64,000 nt of DNA from Actinernus sp. WN-2022 (taxonomy: Eukaryota; Cnidaria; Anthozoa; Actiniaria; Actinernidae), in assembly GCA_030867875.1 (NCBI GenBank), contig JAOWCC010000772.1, positions 1 to 64,000 on the forward strand, in the 5' to 3' direction. Made by a program: the position numbers and the translations under genes. Within the stretch, counting starts at the first letter, position 1. Every line of letters begins with the position of its first letter. Below the pieces are notes generated by a model. It was not told the DNA's origin. It did not search any database and was given only the letters and a program-made list of their open reading frames with translations. This document shows positions 54,590 to 64,000 of the stretch, one piece after another.

Positions 54590-56195
54590 TAATAATAATA
54601 ATAATAATAATATTTAACATTCAGTATGGCGCAAGTTAACATATATATATATATATATATATACGCCTTACAGATGCGCCTTACAGCTGTGTAAGAAGGA
54701 CTATACATATATAAGTTACTATAACTATTTACAGTGATCATGTGTATAATCTTAAAGTGAAGAAGCATGCTAAAAAACGAATACCAATGAATGCACCTAA
54801 AAAATGACCATAGAATAACAATAACTACTAATAAGCTTTCCTAAATAAAAATGACTTGAGCATGGTCTTAAAACGCGTAAAATTGACCTCTCCTCTGATT
54901 GCGCTTGGTAGTTTATTCCAGAGTACTAGTGCCGGGGCCGCAGCAGCAAACGCTCTGTCACCAAGTGTATTATTCGTCTTAGCAGTCGCGGTGGCGCTAA
55001 CAGCAGTTCAGAATTGGAGCGAAGACTATACATATAGATTGATTCTTAACATGAATGAAGTTACAAATATATTCTGGAGCTTGACCATATATGGCCTTAA
55101 AAGTATTAACTAAAATCTTTTAAAAAATCAATTCTAAATCTAACAGGCAGCCAATGTAAAGCATGTAAGACAGGAGTTATGTGACTAAAGGGCGGGATGG
55201 AGCAGATTAGCCTAGCAGCTGCATTTTGTACGCGGCGTTGCAGTTTATTGATATGAGTGGTCGGTAAACCGTAAAGAAGACTGTTACAATAATCAATACG
55301 GTCCATTATGAAGGTAAGCACAGGAGTCTGGGTAGACTCTTTCGTGAGAAACTTCCTTATACATCGTAAGTTGTGCAAATGATAAAAAACAGCTTTAAAA
55401 GTCTTAGTAATATGTGTTACTAGACTCAGATTGGTGTCAAACCATGCAGGTACCAAGGTTTCTTGCAACAGAAACAGGGGCGACGCTGACGTCGCCGACT
55501 GATAACTTATAGATGTTCACCTTGCTAAGTTGTTGTCGCGTACCAATCATGAATTCAGTTTTAAATTTGTCATCATTTAGCTTTAATTTGTCAGTTATCA
55601 TCCACGCTCTGATTGCCTTTATGCACAATTGCCTTAGACCGGCTGACTTGATGTGGTGTCGGGCTTAAAAGACAAATAGCTATAGAGTTGCGTGTCGTCT
55701 GCATACGCATGTACATCTGGGAGATGACCCTTTATTACCTCGAATAGCGAACACGAGCCCGGCTGACGAACGCCATGTGGTAACTTAAAGTTATCAGAGA
55801 GGCAGCCCCTCAAAGAGACACGTTGTGATCTATTAGAAATGCTACGATGAAAACCACTTCAATGCATTTCCTGTAATACCAAGACATGACTTTAGACGAT
55901 GAATCAGAATTTTATGGTCCACCGTATCGAAATCCGCGCTAAGATCTAAAAGCACTAAAAGTGTCACTTGCTGGCGGTTTATATTCATTAGAATGTCGTT
56001 CTGCACCTTTAGGAGCGCAGTCTCGGTACTATGACATTTACGATCGATATGCAGACTGGAGGAGGGGATACAGGCCAAATTATAAAATTCGTCATATGGT
56101 TGTACAACTGGTCGAATACAGCGAGTTCTGTCAATTTCGAAACGAACCGGTAGATTGCTCACAGGTCGTAGGTTTTAAACACTGTGTCTAGGCCG
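54590..56195 (-). pseudogene. L2/CR1-like LINE, 5'-truncated, frameshifted
   Basis: Minus strand: CHSTETALLKVQNDILMNIN, VLLDLSADFDTVDHKILIHR (motif A) and GNALKWFSS. After a gap and shifts follow DKLKLNDDKFKTEFMIGTRQ, SVAPVSVARNLGT, THITKTFKAVFYHLHNLRCI, MDRIDYCNSLLYGLPTTHIN, KLQRRVQNAAARLICSIPP and LHALHWLPVRFRIDF. The 3' untranslated part runs to about 54590, ending GCGCCATACTGAATG, TTAAATATTATTATTATT, a microsatellite tail typical of this LINE group. The YADD segment is lost between about 55630 and 55840. Confidence 0.82.
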
Positions 56196-56202
56196 GACTT
56201 CC

Positions 56203-56938
56203 AAGGGCACCCAATGAAGTTTTCGGTTAAAAAGCTGCTCGGGAGAGTAAGTTAGCCTAAAACTTTCGGATTTGAAAAAATTGTCACTAGAAAATTGTTT
56301 TCTGAAATACTGGCTAGAAAATTTGTTTTCAATCCCTAGAAAATTATAGAAGAAAAGGGAGACTAAGAGGTTTCCCCTAAAATATTCGTACGTATTCGCC
56401 TGATCAATAGAGTAAGAGCTTTCCCCTAAAATATTCGTACGTTTTCGTCTGATCAATATAGTCAGAACGATCCGGGAAAAAAACATTGGTTGGAATGGAA
56501 AAAGCCCACATATTATCACAAATCATTTAGTGAAGCGGCCACCTAAAGTTTTCGAGAACACATTTTCATTCCCTAAGAAATTCTGACATCTAAAATCCGA
56601 AAGAATAAACCTTTAGCAAATGGAGGTCACCTAAAAGAATTGCCTAAAGGAAAAAAAGAACCCCTAAAAAATTCGTACCTCCACAAAAATTTGCAACATG
56701 AAGTTACTTGGGCGAGAAAATTCTTGTTTATGACATGTTCTAGACTACTAACAAATTCGTAGGCGGGGAATATTTTGCCATAGTATTTTCGGTTGACGCG
56801 ATTTCCACCTAGAAAATCCGAACAGCTAATAGCTTTCTAGAATACGTCAAAAGACATAGTAGGCGCCTTAAGATGGCTAGATAAGCTGCAGACAACTGGT
56901 TTCAAACCAATTTCAAAAAGTACTCGTTGGGTGCCCTT
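56203..56938. mobile_element. AAGGGCACCCAACGA element, long copy
   Basis: AAGGGCACCCAATGA and TCGTTGGGTGCCCTT are the inverted ends; CC and GG just outside may extend them. The interior contains repeated TTTCCCCTAAAATATTCGTA words (56373 and 56412). It starts within a few bases of the LINE's 5' truncation point. Confidence 0.8.
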
Positions 56939-57054
56939 GGCCTTCTTCAGGAGGGGGTTAACAAGAGCTTCCATTAATCCACTCATCAGGAAAGTGACCA
57001 GTGGACAGTGATGAATTAACTACACGCGTAATAACAGGTATAAGCACGTCCTTA

Positions 57055-57842
57055 CAGTTATTGTCATCGTTATTGATATTGTCATCGTCATCGTTATTGA
57101 TATTGTCATCATTATTGTTATTGTCATCGTTATTGATATTGTCATCGTTATTGATATTGTCATCGTCATCATTATTGATATTGTCATCGTTATTGTTATT
57201 GTCATCGTTATTGTTATTGTCATCGTTATTGATATTGTCATCGTTATTGATATTGTCATCGTTATTGATATTGTCATCGTTATTGATATTGTCATCGTTA
57301 TTGTTATTGTCATCGTTATTGATATTGTCATCGTTATTGTTATTGTCATCGTTATTGATATTGTCATCGTTATTGATATTGTCATCGTTATTGTTATTGT
57401 CATCGTTATTGTTATTGGCATCGTTATTGATATTGTCATCGTTATTGTTATTGTCATCGTTATTGATATTGTCATCGTTATTGTTATTGTCATCGTTATT
57501 GATATTGTCATCGTTATTGTTATTGTCATCGTTATTGTTATTGGCATCGTTATTGTTATTGTCATCGTTATTGATATTGTCATCGTTATTGTTATTGTCA
57601 TCGTTATTGATATTGTCATCGTTATTGTTATTGTCATCGTTATTGATATTGTCATCGTTATTGTTATTGGCATCGTTATTGATATTGTCATCGTTATTGT
57701 CATCGTTATTGTCATCGTTATTGATATTATCATCGTCATCGTTATTGATATTGTCATCATTATTGTTATTGTCATCGTTATTGTTATTGTCATCGTTATT
57801 GATATTGTCATCATTATTGTTATTGTCATCGTTATTGTTATC
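57055..57842. repeat. 18-bp minisatellite TTATTGATATTGTCATCG, about 43 copies
   Basis: Two unit types alternate irregularly: TTATTGATATTGTCATCG and TTATTGTTATTGTCATCG, with occasional TTGGCATCG and 6-bp partial units. 18 bp is six codons, so frames stay open on both strands (SSLLIL and TITMTI periods). Not a gene. Confidence 0.93.
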
Positions 57843-57937
57843 TTAGGCTCGTTTCGGAAGGCGACCACCGAAAAAAATGTGGAGTTGGCCTGGCTACGTA
57901 AGTAATGTAACATGAATCATAATAATAACAACAATAA

Positions 57938-58340
57938 CAACAATTGCGCCAAAATAATAATAATAATATATTTGTATAGCGCCTGATAGCGTTAATTCTA
58001 CTAAAGATCCAAAAGCGCTTTACGATATTAACTGGTACAAAATACTGTTTTCAAAATATTAAGGAAAAATTATACATCCAGAATATGTTTACTGAAAATA
58101 ATAGTAACTTACAATATAAAAAAACAATAATATATAATTAATAATGACCTACGATAATCTAATTTTTCATAAAAGTAATAATTATAAGCACGTTTAAAAA
58201 GAAAACAAGTCCAAGGACTACAGAAAAGCTGAAGCGTTTAAATAGCGGTTTAAAAATCGTTAATATTGTTACTTGCTCTAGCATCTTCTGGTAAATTATT
58301 TCATAGAATAGGGGAATAAACAGAAACATGGGCCCTAAGG
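57938..58340 (-). pseudogene. L2/CR1-like LINE 3' end
   Basis: Minus strand: a decayed C-terminus (NNLPEDARASNN, AIKTL.. region) followed by ATCGTAAAGCGCTTTTGG, AGGCGCTATACAAATATATT and an ATT microsatellite tail, the same tail type as at 54590, 38730 and 50690. Confidence 0.65.
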
Positions 58341-58379
58341 GCAACTCGTGGATGGTCAGTGAGCTATTTTGGAATATAC

Positions 58380-59125
58380 TAAAAATTACGTGACCAATGA
58401 CGTCATCACCACTAAGTGAATCATGGGAAAATAATACCATACCTGTCCATGTTTGAACTGTCTGGCATTAGAAATGAAGGAGATATGGGCATGTACTTAA
58501 AACACGTAATCGATAACGTTATCGTTACGTCATCGCCACTAAGTGATTGATAGCAACCCACTACCATGTCTGTCCAGGTTTGAACCAGGTGGCATTAGAA
58601 ATGAGGGAGACATGTGCATGTACTTCAAATCACGTGACCTATGACGTCATCGTTACGTCATAACCACTAAGTGATTTGCTACTAAGTGATTTGTGGGAAC
58701 CCACTACCATGTCTGTCCAAGTTTGAACTGTCCGGCATTAGATATGAGGGAGATATTGGCATGTACTTCAAATCACGTGACCGAATACGTCATCACCACT
58801 AAGTGATTTGTGGGGACCCAATACCATGCCTGTCCAAGTTTGAACTGAGTGTCTGGCATTAGAAATGAGGGAGATATTGGCATGTACTTAAAATCACGTG
58901 ACCGATTACGTCATCGATACGTCATCACCACTAAGTGATTGATAGGGATTCACTAACATGTCTGTCCAGGTTTGAAGTGTCTGGCATTAGAAATGAGGGA
59001 GATATGGGCATGTACTTAAAATCACGTGCCCGATGACGTTATCATTACGTCATCACCACTAAGTATTCGATAGGGACCCACTACGATGTCTGTCCAGGTT
59101 TGAAGTGTCTGGCATTAGATGGGCA
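58380..59125. repeat. About 128-bp tandem repeat, 6 copies, with TGACGTCA words
   Basis: GGCATTAGAAATGAGGGAG recurs at about 58464, 58591, 58734, 58855, 58983 and 59111. Each unit also has ACGTCATCACCACTAAGTG, AAATCACGTGACC and CATGTCTGTCCAGGTTTGAA. Some units contain the palindromic CRE TGACGTCA and a CACGTG box. Units differ by small indels, so the array is older than the simple minisatellites. Confidence 0.88.
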
Positions 59126-59679
59126 CCGTCAATACATCTTCTCCAGCATGACCAAATCTTGTCGAAACCTTGGACGGTCATTCGGAAAGTCAACGGCTAG
59201 TCGTTGAGTCACAGAAAAAAACGACGAATAAATTATCTGGTATCCACCTAAACCCAATAACTTGTTCTGCACATGCGTGCATCCACGAGTTAAATTACTA
59301 TTGTGTGTGAAATAAACGACCTATTCATAGCTTGATTACGCCTAGAACCTTCGCTTGATAATGGCTAATTGTGTAGACGCATGCAGTCTAAGTAGTTCTG
59401 GAACTTCCAGTCTGAACAAGGATTGTGAGACAAAGTTATTATTTAGTGTAGCTAAATCAAATTAATCTTTAAATCAAAATGTCCCGCTGAACTTTGAAAT
59501 CACATATCAAAGAGGTTAAAACGAGTTTTTATCCGTTCCACATCGGCGCAGAATTGAGTTTTGGGGAATCTAACGCTAGCCAAATGTAACTTGCAAACGT
59601 TTTATCAAATATAAACAGTGCATGACCCGGAGGTCAACTGGCTGGCACATGTTTTTTTTAAACAGGCTTATTATTTTTC
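59126..59679. repeat. Sequence duplicated at 60670-60915
   Basis: CGGTCATTCGGAAAGTCAACG, CACAGAAAAAAACGACGA, ACTTGTTCTGCACATGCG and CATCCACGAGTTAAATTACT at 59140-59305 have diverged direct counterparts at 60685-60915. The remainder of the stretch shows nothing. Confidence 0.5.
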
Positions 59680-60034
59680 TCACTGGTATTCTTGAAGGTT
59701 CTCTATCACGATTTCTAACTGCAGACTGAATCTTGATTTGTGCCTCCTACTCCTAGATTGATCAGTATTCAAGCCTTTACTATATAACAATACAGTGCTC
59801 AGCTGTTCGCGTTCGACCATCAAATTCAAACTATTTGACATTTCAGTGATATTTACCGTATCATTTCTCGAACTGATCACATTATTGTTATTCTGTATAT
59901 TACTAAGCTTTTCATATTTGGGTTTTGTTTGGCTATTGTATGTGTTCAAGAGAGGATAACTAGTTATCCTCTCTTGATGTGTTATATTATCAGGTTGCGC
60001 AGTACATGTCATAATTACCAGGCCGCGCAATGCA

Positions 60035-60463
60035 TCATGGATTGTATCGCGGGCTCAGGTCAGGGACGACAGAGGTGACCGTCCATCTTGGAAACACATG
60101 CGGTTTGTACACGGGCTTTCGTATGTTTAGTTTCATTAAAGATAACTGGTTCACAGTTGAATGAGACTCAACAGCATGGCTTTGTTTAGCTTTACTTTCC
60201 TCACTTTCCAAAATCTTGGCTTTCATTCCCCAGTGAGCAGGGGCGATATCGATCTCAGTTAACATCTCCTCGTCGTTCAACTGAACTCTAAGCTTATAGT
60301 CACCCTGACGAGTAAAGAGTGCAGCACGTTCTATCTCTGAGCCTAGAGATGCATTATGAACGTGCCATGAGACTCGGGGAGCTCTGTCGCGAAAACAGTT
60401 GTACATTACCATCTCTATCTCTGTTGCATCCAAAACGTTCCTAAAACTGCCAACACAGTACAT
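60035..60463 (-). CDS. Unrecognised candidate exon or short gene
   Basis: A 142-residue frame (FRNVLDATEIEMVMYNCFRD, WHVHNASLGSEIERAALFTR, GDYKLRVQLNDEEMLTEIDI, HWGMKAKILESEESKAKQSH). A splice acceptor-like TTTTAG lies just before the codons for NVLDATE, so it could be an internal exon. Composition looks protein-like (alternating hydrophobic/charged strands), but I cannot assign a family. The frame at 59680-60030 just downstream is in another frame. It lies between two direct repeats. Confidence 0.35.
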   Translation of the reverse strand: MYCVGSFRNVLDATEIEMVMYNCFRDRAPRVSWHVHNASLGSEIERAALFTRQGDYKLRVQLNDEEMLTEIDIAPAHWGMKAKILESEESKAKQSHAVESHSTVNQLSLMKLNIRKPVYKPHVFPRWTVTSVVPDLSPRYNP

Positions 60464-60769
60464 TCAAGACATTAAATTCTGCTTAGCTAAGCCAAATGCG
60501 CTTATAAATTTCCGGGCTTCTCTCGTAAATACGACACGCGACCAAACATCCGTTTTTAACAATATAGTTGTAGCGATAAATTAATTATAATTTTGGAATA
60601 ATAATTACCTTTAACAACACGGCCAAATCCTTACGAATAGTCTTTCAGATGAATCGCAAATTGGACTCATGCCATAAACTTCGTCAATATATCGGAAAAT
60701 CCAGGACTATTCGGACAGCCAACGGAGAGTCCCCGATATACACAGAAAAAAACGAAGTACACACCTGAC

Positions 60770-60846
60770 TAGCCTGAAAAATCCGCCGCTCATCTCCCCC
60801 TCAGCCCAACCCCTGGGGGGAGATGGGCGGCGGATTTTTCAGGCTA
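60770..60846. mobile_element. 77-bp MITE with TAGCCTGAAAAATCCGCCG ends
   Basis: TAGCCTGAAAAATCCGCC and GGCGGATTTTTCAGGCTA are inverted, and the inner CATCTCCCCC pairs with GGGGGAGATG. It is inserted within the right copy of the duplicated sequence (60670-60915). The terminal TAGCCTG is shared with the 9-bp-duplication element at 32716-32793. Confidence 0.8.
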
Positions 60847-60915
60847 CTCTGACTACTAACCCTAATAACTCGTGTTCTGTGCTTGCGGGCATCCACGAGC
60901 AGTTATTATAGTCCA

Positions 60916-61399
60916 TGGGCCAGGACCCCAAAAATGGCCATTTGGTTCCAAAACGAGGGGCAAATTCTAACATATATTTTTGAAAACCTTGTTTCCTCTA
61001 GTCTATTTTGGTATATGATAACCGTGTCAAATGAGTAGCTTTATGGGGGTTATCACGTGCTCAAGTGACGTCACTCAATATCACTGAATGGCCGAATATT
61101 GTACAAAGATCACTAGAAATAGTAGAATTGAAGCCTGTAAAATCCATATTCGTAGGTGTATAGCTGTTAATAAACCCAAAAAGGTTTCCAGAGTTAATTT
61201 GGAGTAACTTTTAAATATAGGCGTGATTCTCAAACGGTTTCCATGGCAACATAAAAAGCGAATTCAAATAATTATTCGAAAATTACGACATAACAAAAGC
61301 AGGCATTTGGGGAAAGAAAGACTACATCGATTTAGTGCTCATCTAATGTTGGTGATCAGCTGGTTGAATTATGTAATGGTTGTTTTCACCCTTTAATTC
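60916..61399. other. Sequence downstream of the nuclease-like pseudogene
   Basis: No gene or repeat recognised. Confidence 0.4.
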
Positions 61400-63954
61400 T
61401 TAAGTATCGTCGTCTTCATCGTCATCCGATACAACATCCTCGATGGGATCCTCACGCCGGTTCTCGCAGTCTTGTAACTTGCACATGTCCGTGCATTTCA
61501 GGCAATTTGTCAGACAGGTGCAGGTCGGAAGCTGGCATGACCTCGTACATGAGCAAGATAACAGCCCTAGAACGGCAGTAGGCGCTGGCTCACCACTCAT
61601 CCAGTCTATAGCAAGCTTACTGTTCTCCTGACACCAGCCGGAACCGATAGGGGTGGGGATCTCAGGACAGCTTTGAAGGCTCCGCTTCCAGATCGCCGCT
61701 TGATAGTTTGCACGAGAAGCATGCTTCAGTAAGCAGTAGTTGAGTTGATTCAATGTTGCCCTTCTTGGCACAGAACAACCTGTATCTAAGCTCGTTTATG
61801 TAATTTGTTCCTGGTTGAGAGCTATACAACTGGCATGTGAACTCCTGGAGTTTATCGACCAGCTCATCCGAAAGCTCCCATTCCATTCCTAAGTACTTGA
61901 ACATTCCTTGAAAGGAACTGTGCTGTTTAAAGGGGCTATGTCATGGTATTGCGCATGTATCGAGTAATCACTCGGTTGGTGGCTGTTAATTGGATACAAA
62001 CGGTTAAACTTTCCTCCGAAAGGATTTTCAATATTTTCCCTGGAGACTGTTTATATACACTATTTGTTAGTCATTTTTGCATATTTGCTTTGATTTTAAG
62101 CATCCCACATGGCCGAGAGGTTCGTTAGTTCATATAAAAATTGGTGAAAATAACTGTTTCCGGCCCGGAACGCGAATGTATAGTCTCGCGTGACACTGCC
62201 CCTTTAAAAATTCAAAGGGCTCCAATCTTCCCCCGTCCGGCGAATGCGCTCACAGTATCACAATCTGTGAAAGCATGCATACCGAGGAGGCATTTGCAAA
62301 ATTCTCCTTCCACTGCCTGCACTATAGTAGAGATGCTGATATATCTGGTTCGTGTCTGCGTTCCACACTTAAAGTACATGGATATCGGTATAAAGTCCTT
62401 GAATACAAGGCAAAGTATGTATACATCGGTATCTTCTGATACCACAATCACTGCCTCATAGCCTGATCTGGCTGCATGAGCTGCATGGAGAATGAGCCTT
62501 GTGTCAGTGTCTTCCTGGGTTGAGTTGAGTTCTTCACATGTAACGAAAAGCGTCTTTTCTGTCAGCTTTCCGCTGTACTTGTCTCCTCTCCACTCATTTG
62601 CCACGAATGCTGTAAAGGCTTTCTTATTTTGGGGGTTTAGGAGGAATTTTCTCCACTGCTGTTCTTTGTGTTCCGGATGAATGTTTCTAAACTCGTTTCC
62701 AAATTCAGATCCTCTGTCTTCCCTTTCTGCGTTTTTGATGGAGTTTACCTTGTACACATCGAAGACAACATCTATTCTCTTGGAAGACGATCCTTCATGC
62801 AGCACAATACCATCAGGGAAACAGCGACCTCGGCAAACGCCTTGTGATCCCCTTTCAGCCTCTGTACGAGGTCCATACCGTCAATCACGCATGCTGATGG
62901 CTGTGGAATCGCATCTGCTGCTGGCACACTCTTCTGTCGGTAGCTCTTTCGCCAGGGATGATTTATTTGTTTTCTCAATGACCCATCTGCTGTGGATAAC
63001 AAACATAGAAGGGGTCCTAGTGGATGACAAAGAACTTCCCTCATTTGAAGCTTCCGAATTCCTGTTTTCCGCGATGATTATCATGTGGGCAAATAACGCT
63101 CGATCAGCTGCTTTCAGGATTATCTCTTTCGCCGTTCTAGTCTGGACTCTCTTGTTTAGCTCGCCAAATGTCTGAAGCTGTGCCTTGCTGATAGTATCGT
63201 GGAACTTGGATTGTGGTGGCGATGACTCCATGCAGTCGCTGCACACGGAAGGTTTCGATTTTTTGCGTTTAGTAGATCTTGCTCTCTCTCTATCTGATAG
63301 TCATACCAGATCTTGTTGCTCGCTGTTGAATGGTTTAAGCCAGTGGCTTTGGAGCATTGCTAACAGAGACTTCACATCGGCCTCGTCTCTTACAATTCTA
63401 GCGCTTTGGAGATCAGTGTGTTGGACAGAAGATTGGTTCAAATCTAACATGTCTTTCATCTGATATAAGAATATACTGCGGTATTCAGCTACCAGATAGT
63501 ACTTGCTGACTGCTCCTGGTTTGAGGCTGAATCCCTTGGTGCCTCCTGCAGTCGTCTGGGTGTCTGTATTTACAGTCTCTTCGCATGTTTGGTCCACGGG
63601 AATTCTTCCAAAGGGGTTTTTGTCGCCTAACTGGACCGAGAATCCACCAGACTTTAGATATTCCCAAGTTTCTGGACGATCCTCTTCGAGGTGAGATATT
63701 TCCAATAGATACGCAGATAGGTACCGAGCATGATTAAGGTTATCGTACGCAAAGCACCAAGGAATCATTTGTCTGATGACCAATAGATGCAGCTCCCAAT
63801 TTCCCACTCTGGATGCTCTCAGCAATCCCAACAGAATCTCTACGATATAAATATAAGACATCCAGAAGCTAGACAGTTTTCCATTATTGTCGCGGAGATA
63901 GTCCAGGTACGTGTCATAAAGCGCGACGAAGACTGAGAAAGAAGAACTTGTCAT
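61400..63954 (-). pseudogene. PIN/FEN1-like nuclease with cysteine-rich C-terminus, decayed multi-copy gene
   Basis: The N-terminal domain (SSFWMSYIYIVEILLGLLRA, RQMIPWCFAYDNLNHARYL, GFSVQLGDKNPFGRIPVDQ, GTKGFSLKPGAVSKYYL) is one I remember as an uncharacterised multi-copy family in invertebrates and fish. The middle has the acidic residues of a PIN/FEN1-like fold: ACVIDGMDLVQ, RIDVVFDVYKVNSIKNAERE, TQEDTDTRLILHA, VVSEDTDVYIL, HAFTDCDTVSAFAGRGK. The C-terminus has LLSCSCTRSCQLPTCTCLTN, LKCTDMCKLQDCEN, resembling a CXC/tesmin-type domain, then an acidic tail. Breaks: TGA at 63301-63303; frameshifts near 63070, 62985, 62955, 62820 and 61750; a MITE at 61931-62203; and a probable deletion at TCEELNSTQ. 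It continues beyond the right edge. Confidence 0.7.
61931..62203. mobile_element. TTAA-flanked MITE in the nuclease-like pseudogene
   Basis: The ends AGGGGCTATGTCATG and CGTGACACTGCCCCT are inverted with two mismatches, flanked by TTAA (61927-61930, 62204-62207). It separates the codons for GKIGALEFL from those for SSFQGMFKYLGMEW, which belong to one domain. AGGG termini with TTAA fit piggyBac or Kolobok. Confidence 0.82.
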
Positions 63955-64000
63955 GACTTCCTAAAATTCTTTCTGGGATACACCATAGTATAGATGTATT

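Noticed and set aside
57001..57913. Long frames (SSLLIL and TITMTI repeats) on both strands
   Set aside because: 18-bp tandem DNA with no stop; no gene-like flanks.

Overview
The window reads as nuclear DNA of a cnidarian, most likely a stony coral. Coding exons are sparse, introns have GT-AG junctions, and most bases belong to small inverted-repeat transposons, degenerate non-LTR retrotransposons, tRNA-derived SINEs and minisatellites. The coral assignment rests on the overall repeat style and on remembered multi-copy invertebrate gene families; no search was run.

Host genes. The one confidently named gene is an inositol hexakisphosphate kinase (IP6K) on the minus strand. Exon 1 is 12777-12966 and exon 2 is 9296-9503; they join in phase across a 3.27 kb intron, and the catalytic exons must lie beyond the left edge. 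A small two-exon gene with one frameshift (7798-8550) sits on the same strand in the next intron. At 26799-28067 a plus-strand gene is broken by frameshifts and by a hAT-type insertion. Possible first exons start at 33242 (minus), 33960 (plus) and 51806 (plus).

Mobile DNA, left to right. Several elements are bounded by TTAA (2429-3278, 10022-11431 with 10276-11293 nested inside, 21628-23548, 53151-53389, 61931-62203). There is a jockey/CR1-type LINE (15005-17830) and several L2/CR1-like LINE fragments (25405-26378, 48959-50720, 54590-56195, 57938-58340). Tandem arrays have units of 44, 10, 81, 10/11, 39, 18 and about 128 bp. A nested 5.6 kb composite (42743-48307) contains a Mutator-like element with a perfect 9-bp target duplication.

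The most interesting object is 35208-38537. This 3.33 kb element has perfect 16-bp terminal inverted repeats and a 6-bp target duplication (ACGAAT). It carries a roughly 620-residue protein that combines NHL-propeller-like repeats, a transposase-like VEN..FSEMR segment, a BAH-like segment and a basic tail. It is inserted into a tRNA-headed SINE and is itself interrupted by a 924-bp inverted-repeat element. The right end of the window (61400-63954, minus) holds a decayed copy of a multi-copy gene with a PIN/FEN1-like nuclease core and a cysteine-rich C-terminus.

Much of the window is therefore a record of nested insertions, and many boundaries can be dated relative to each other because target duplications or interrupted reading frames survive.
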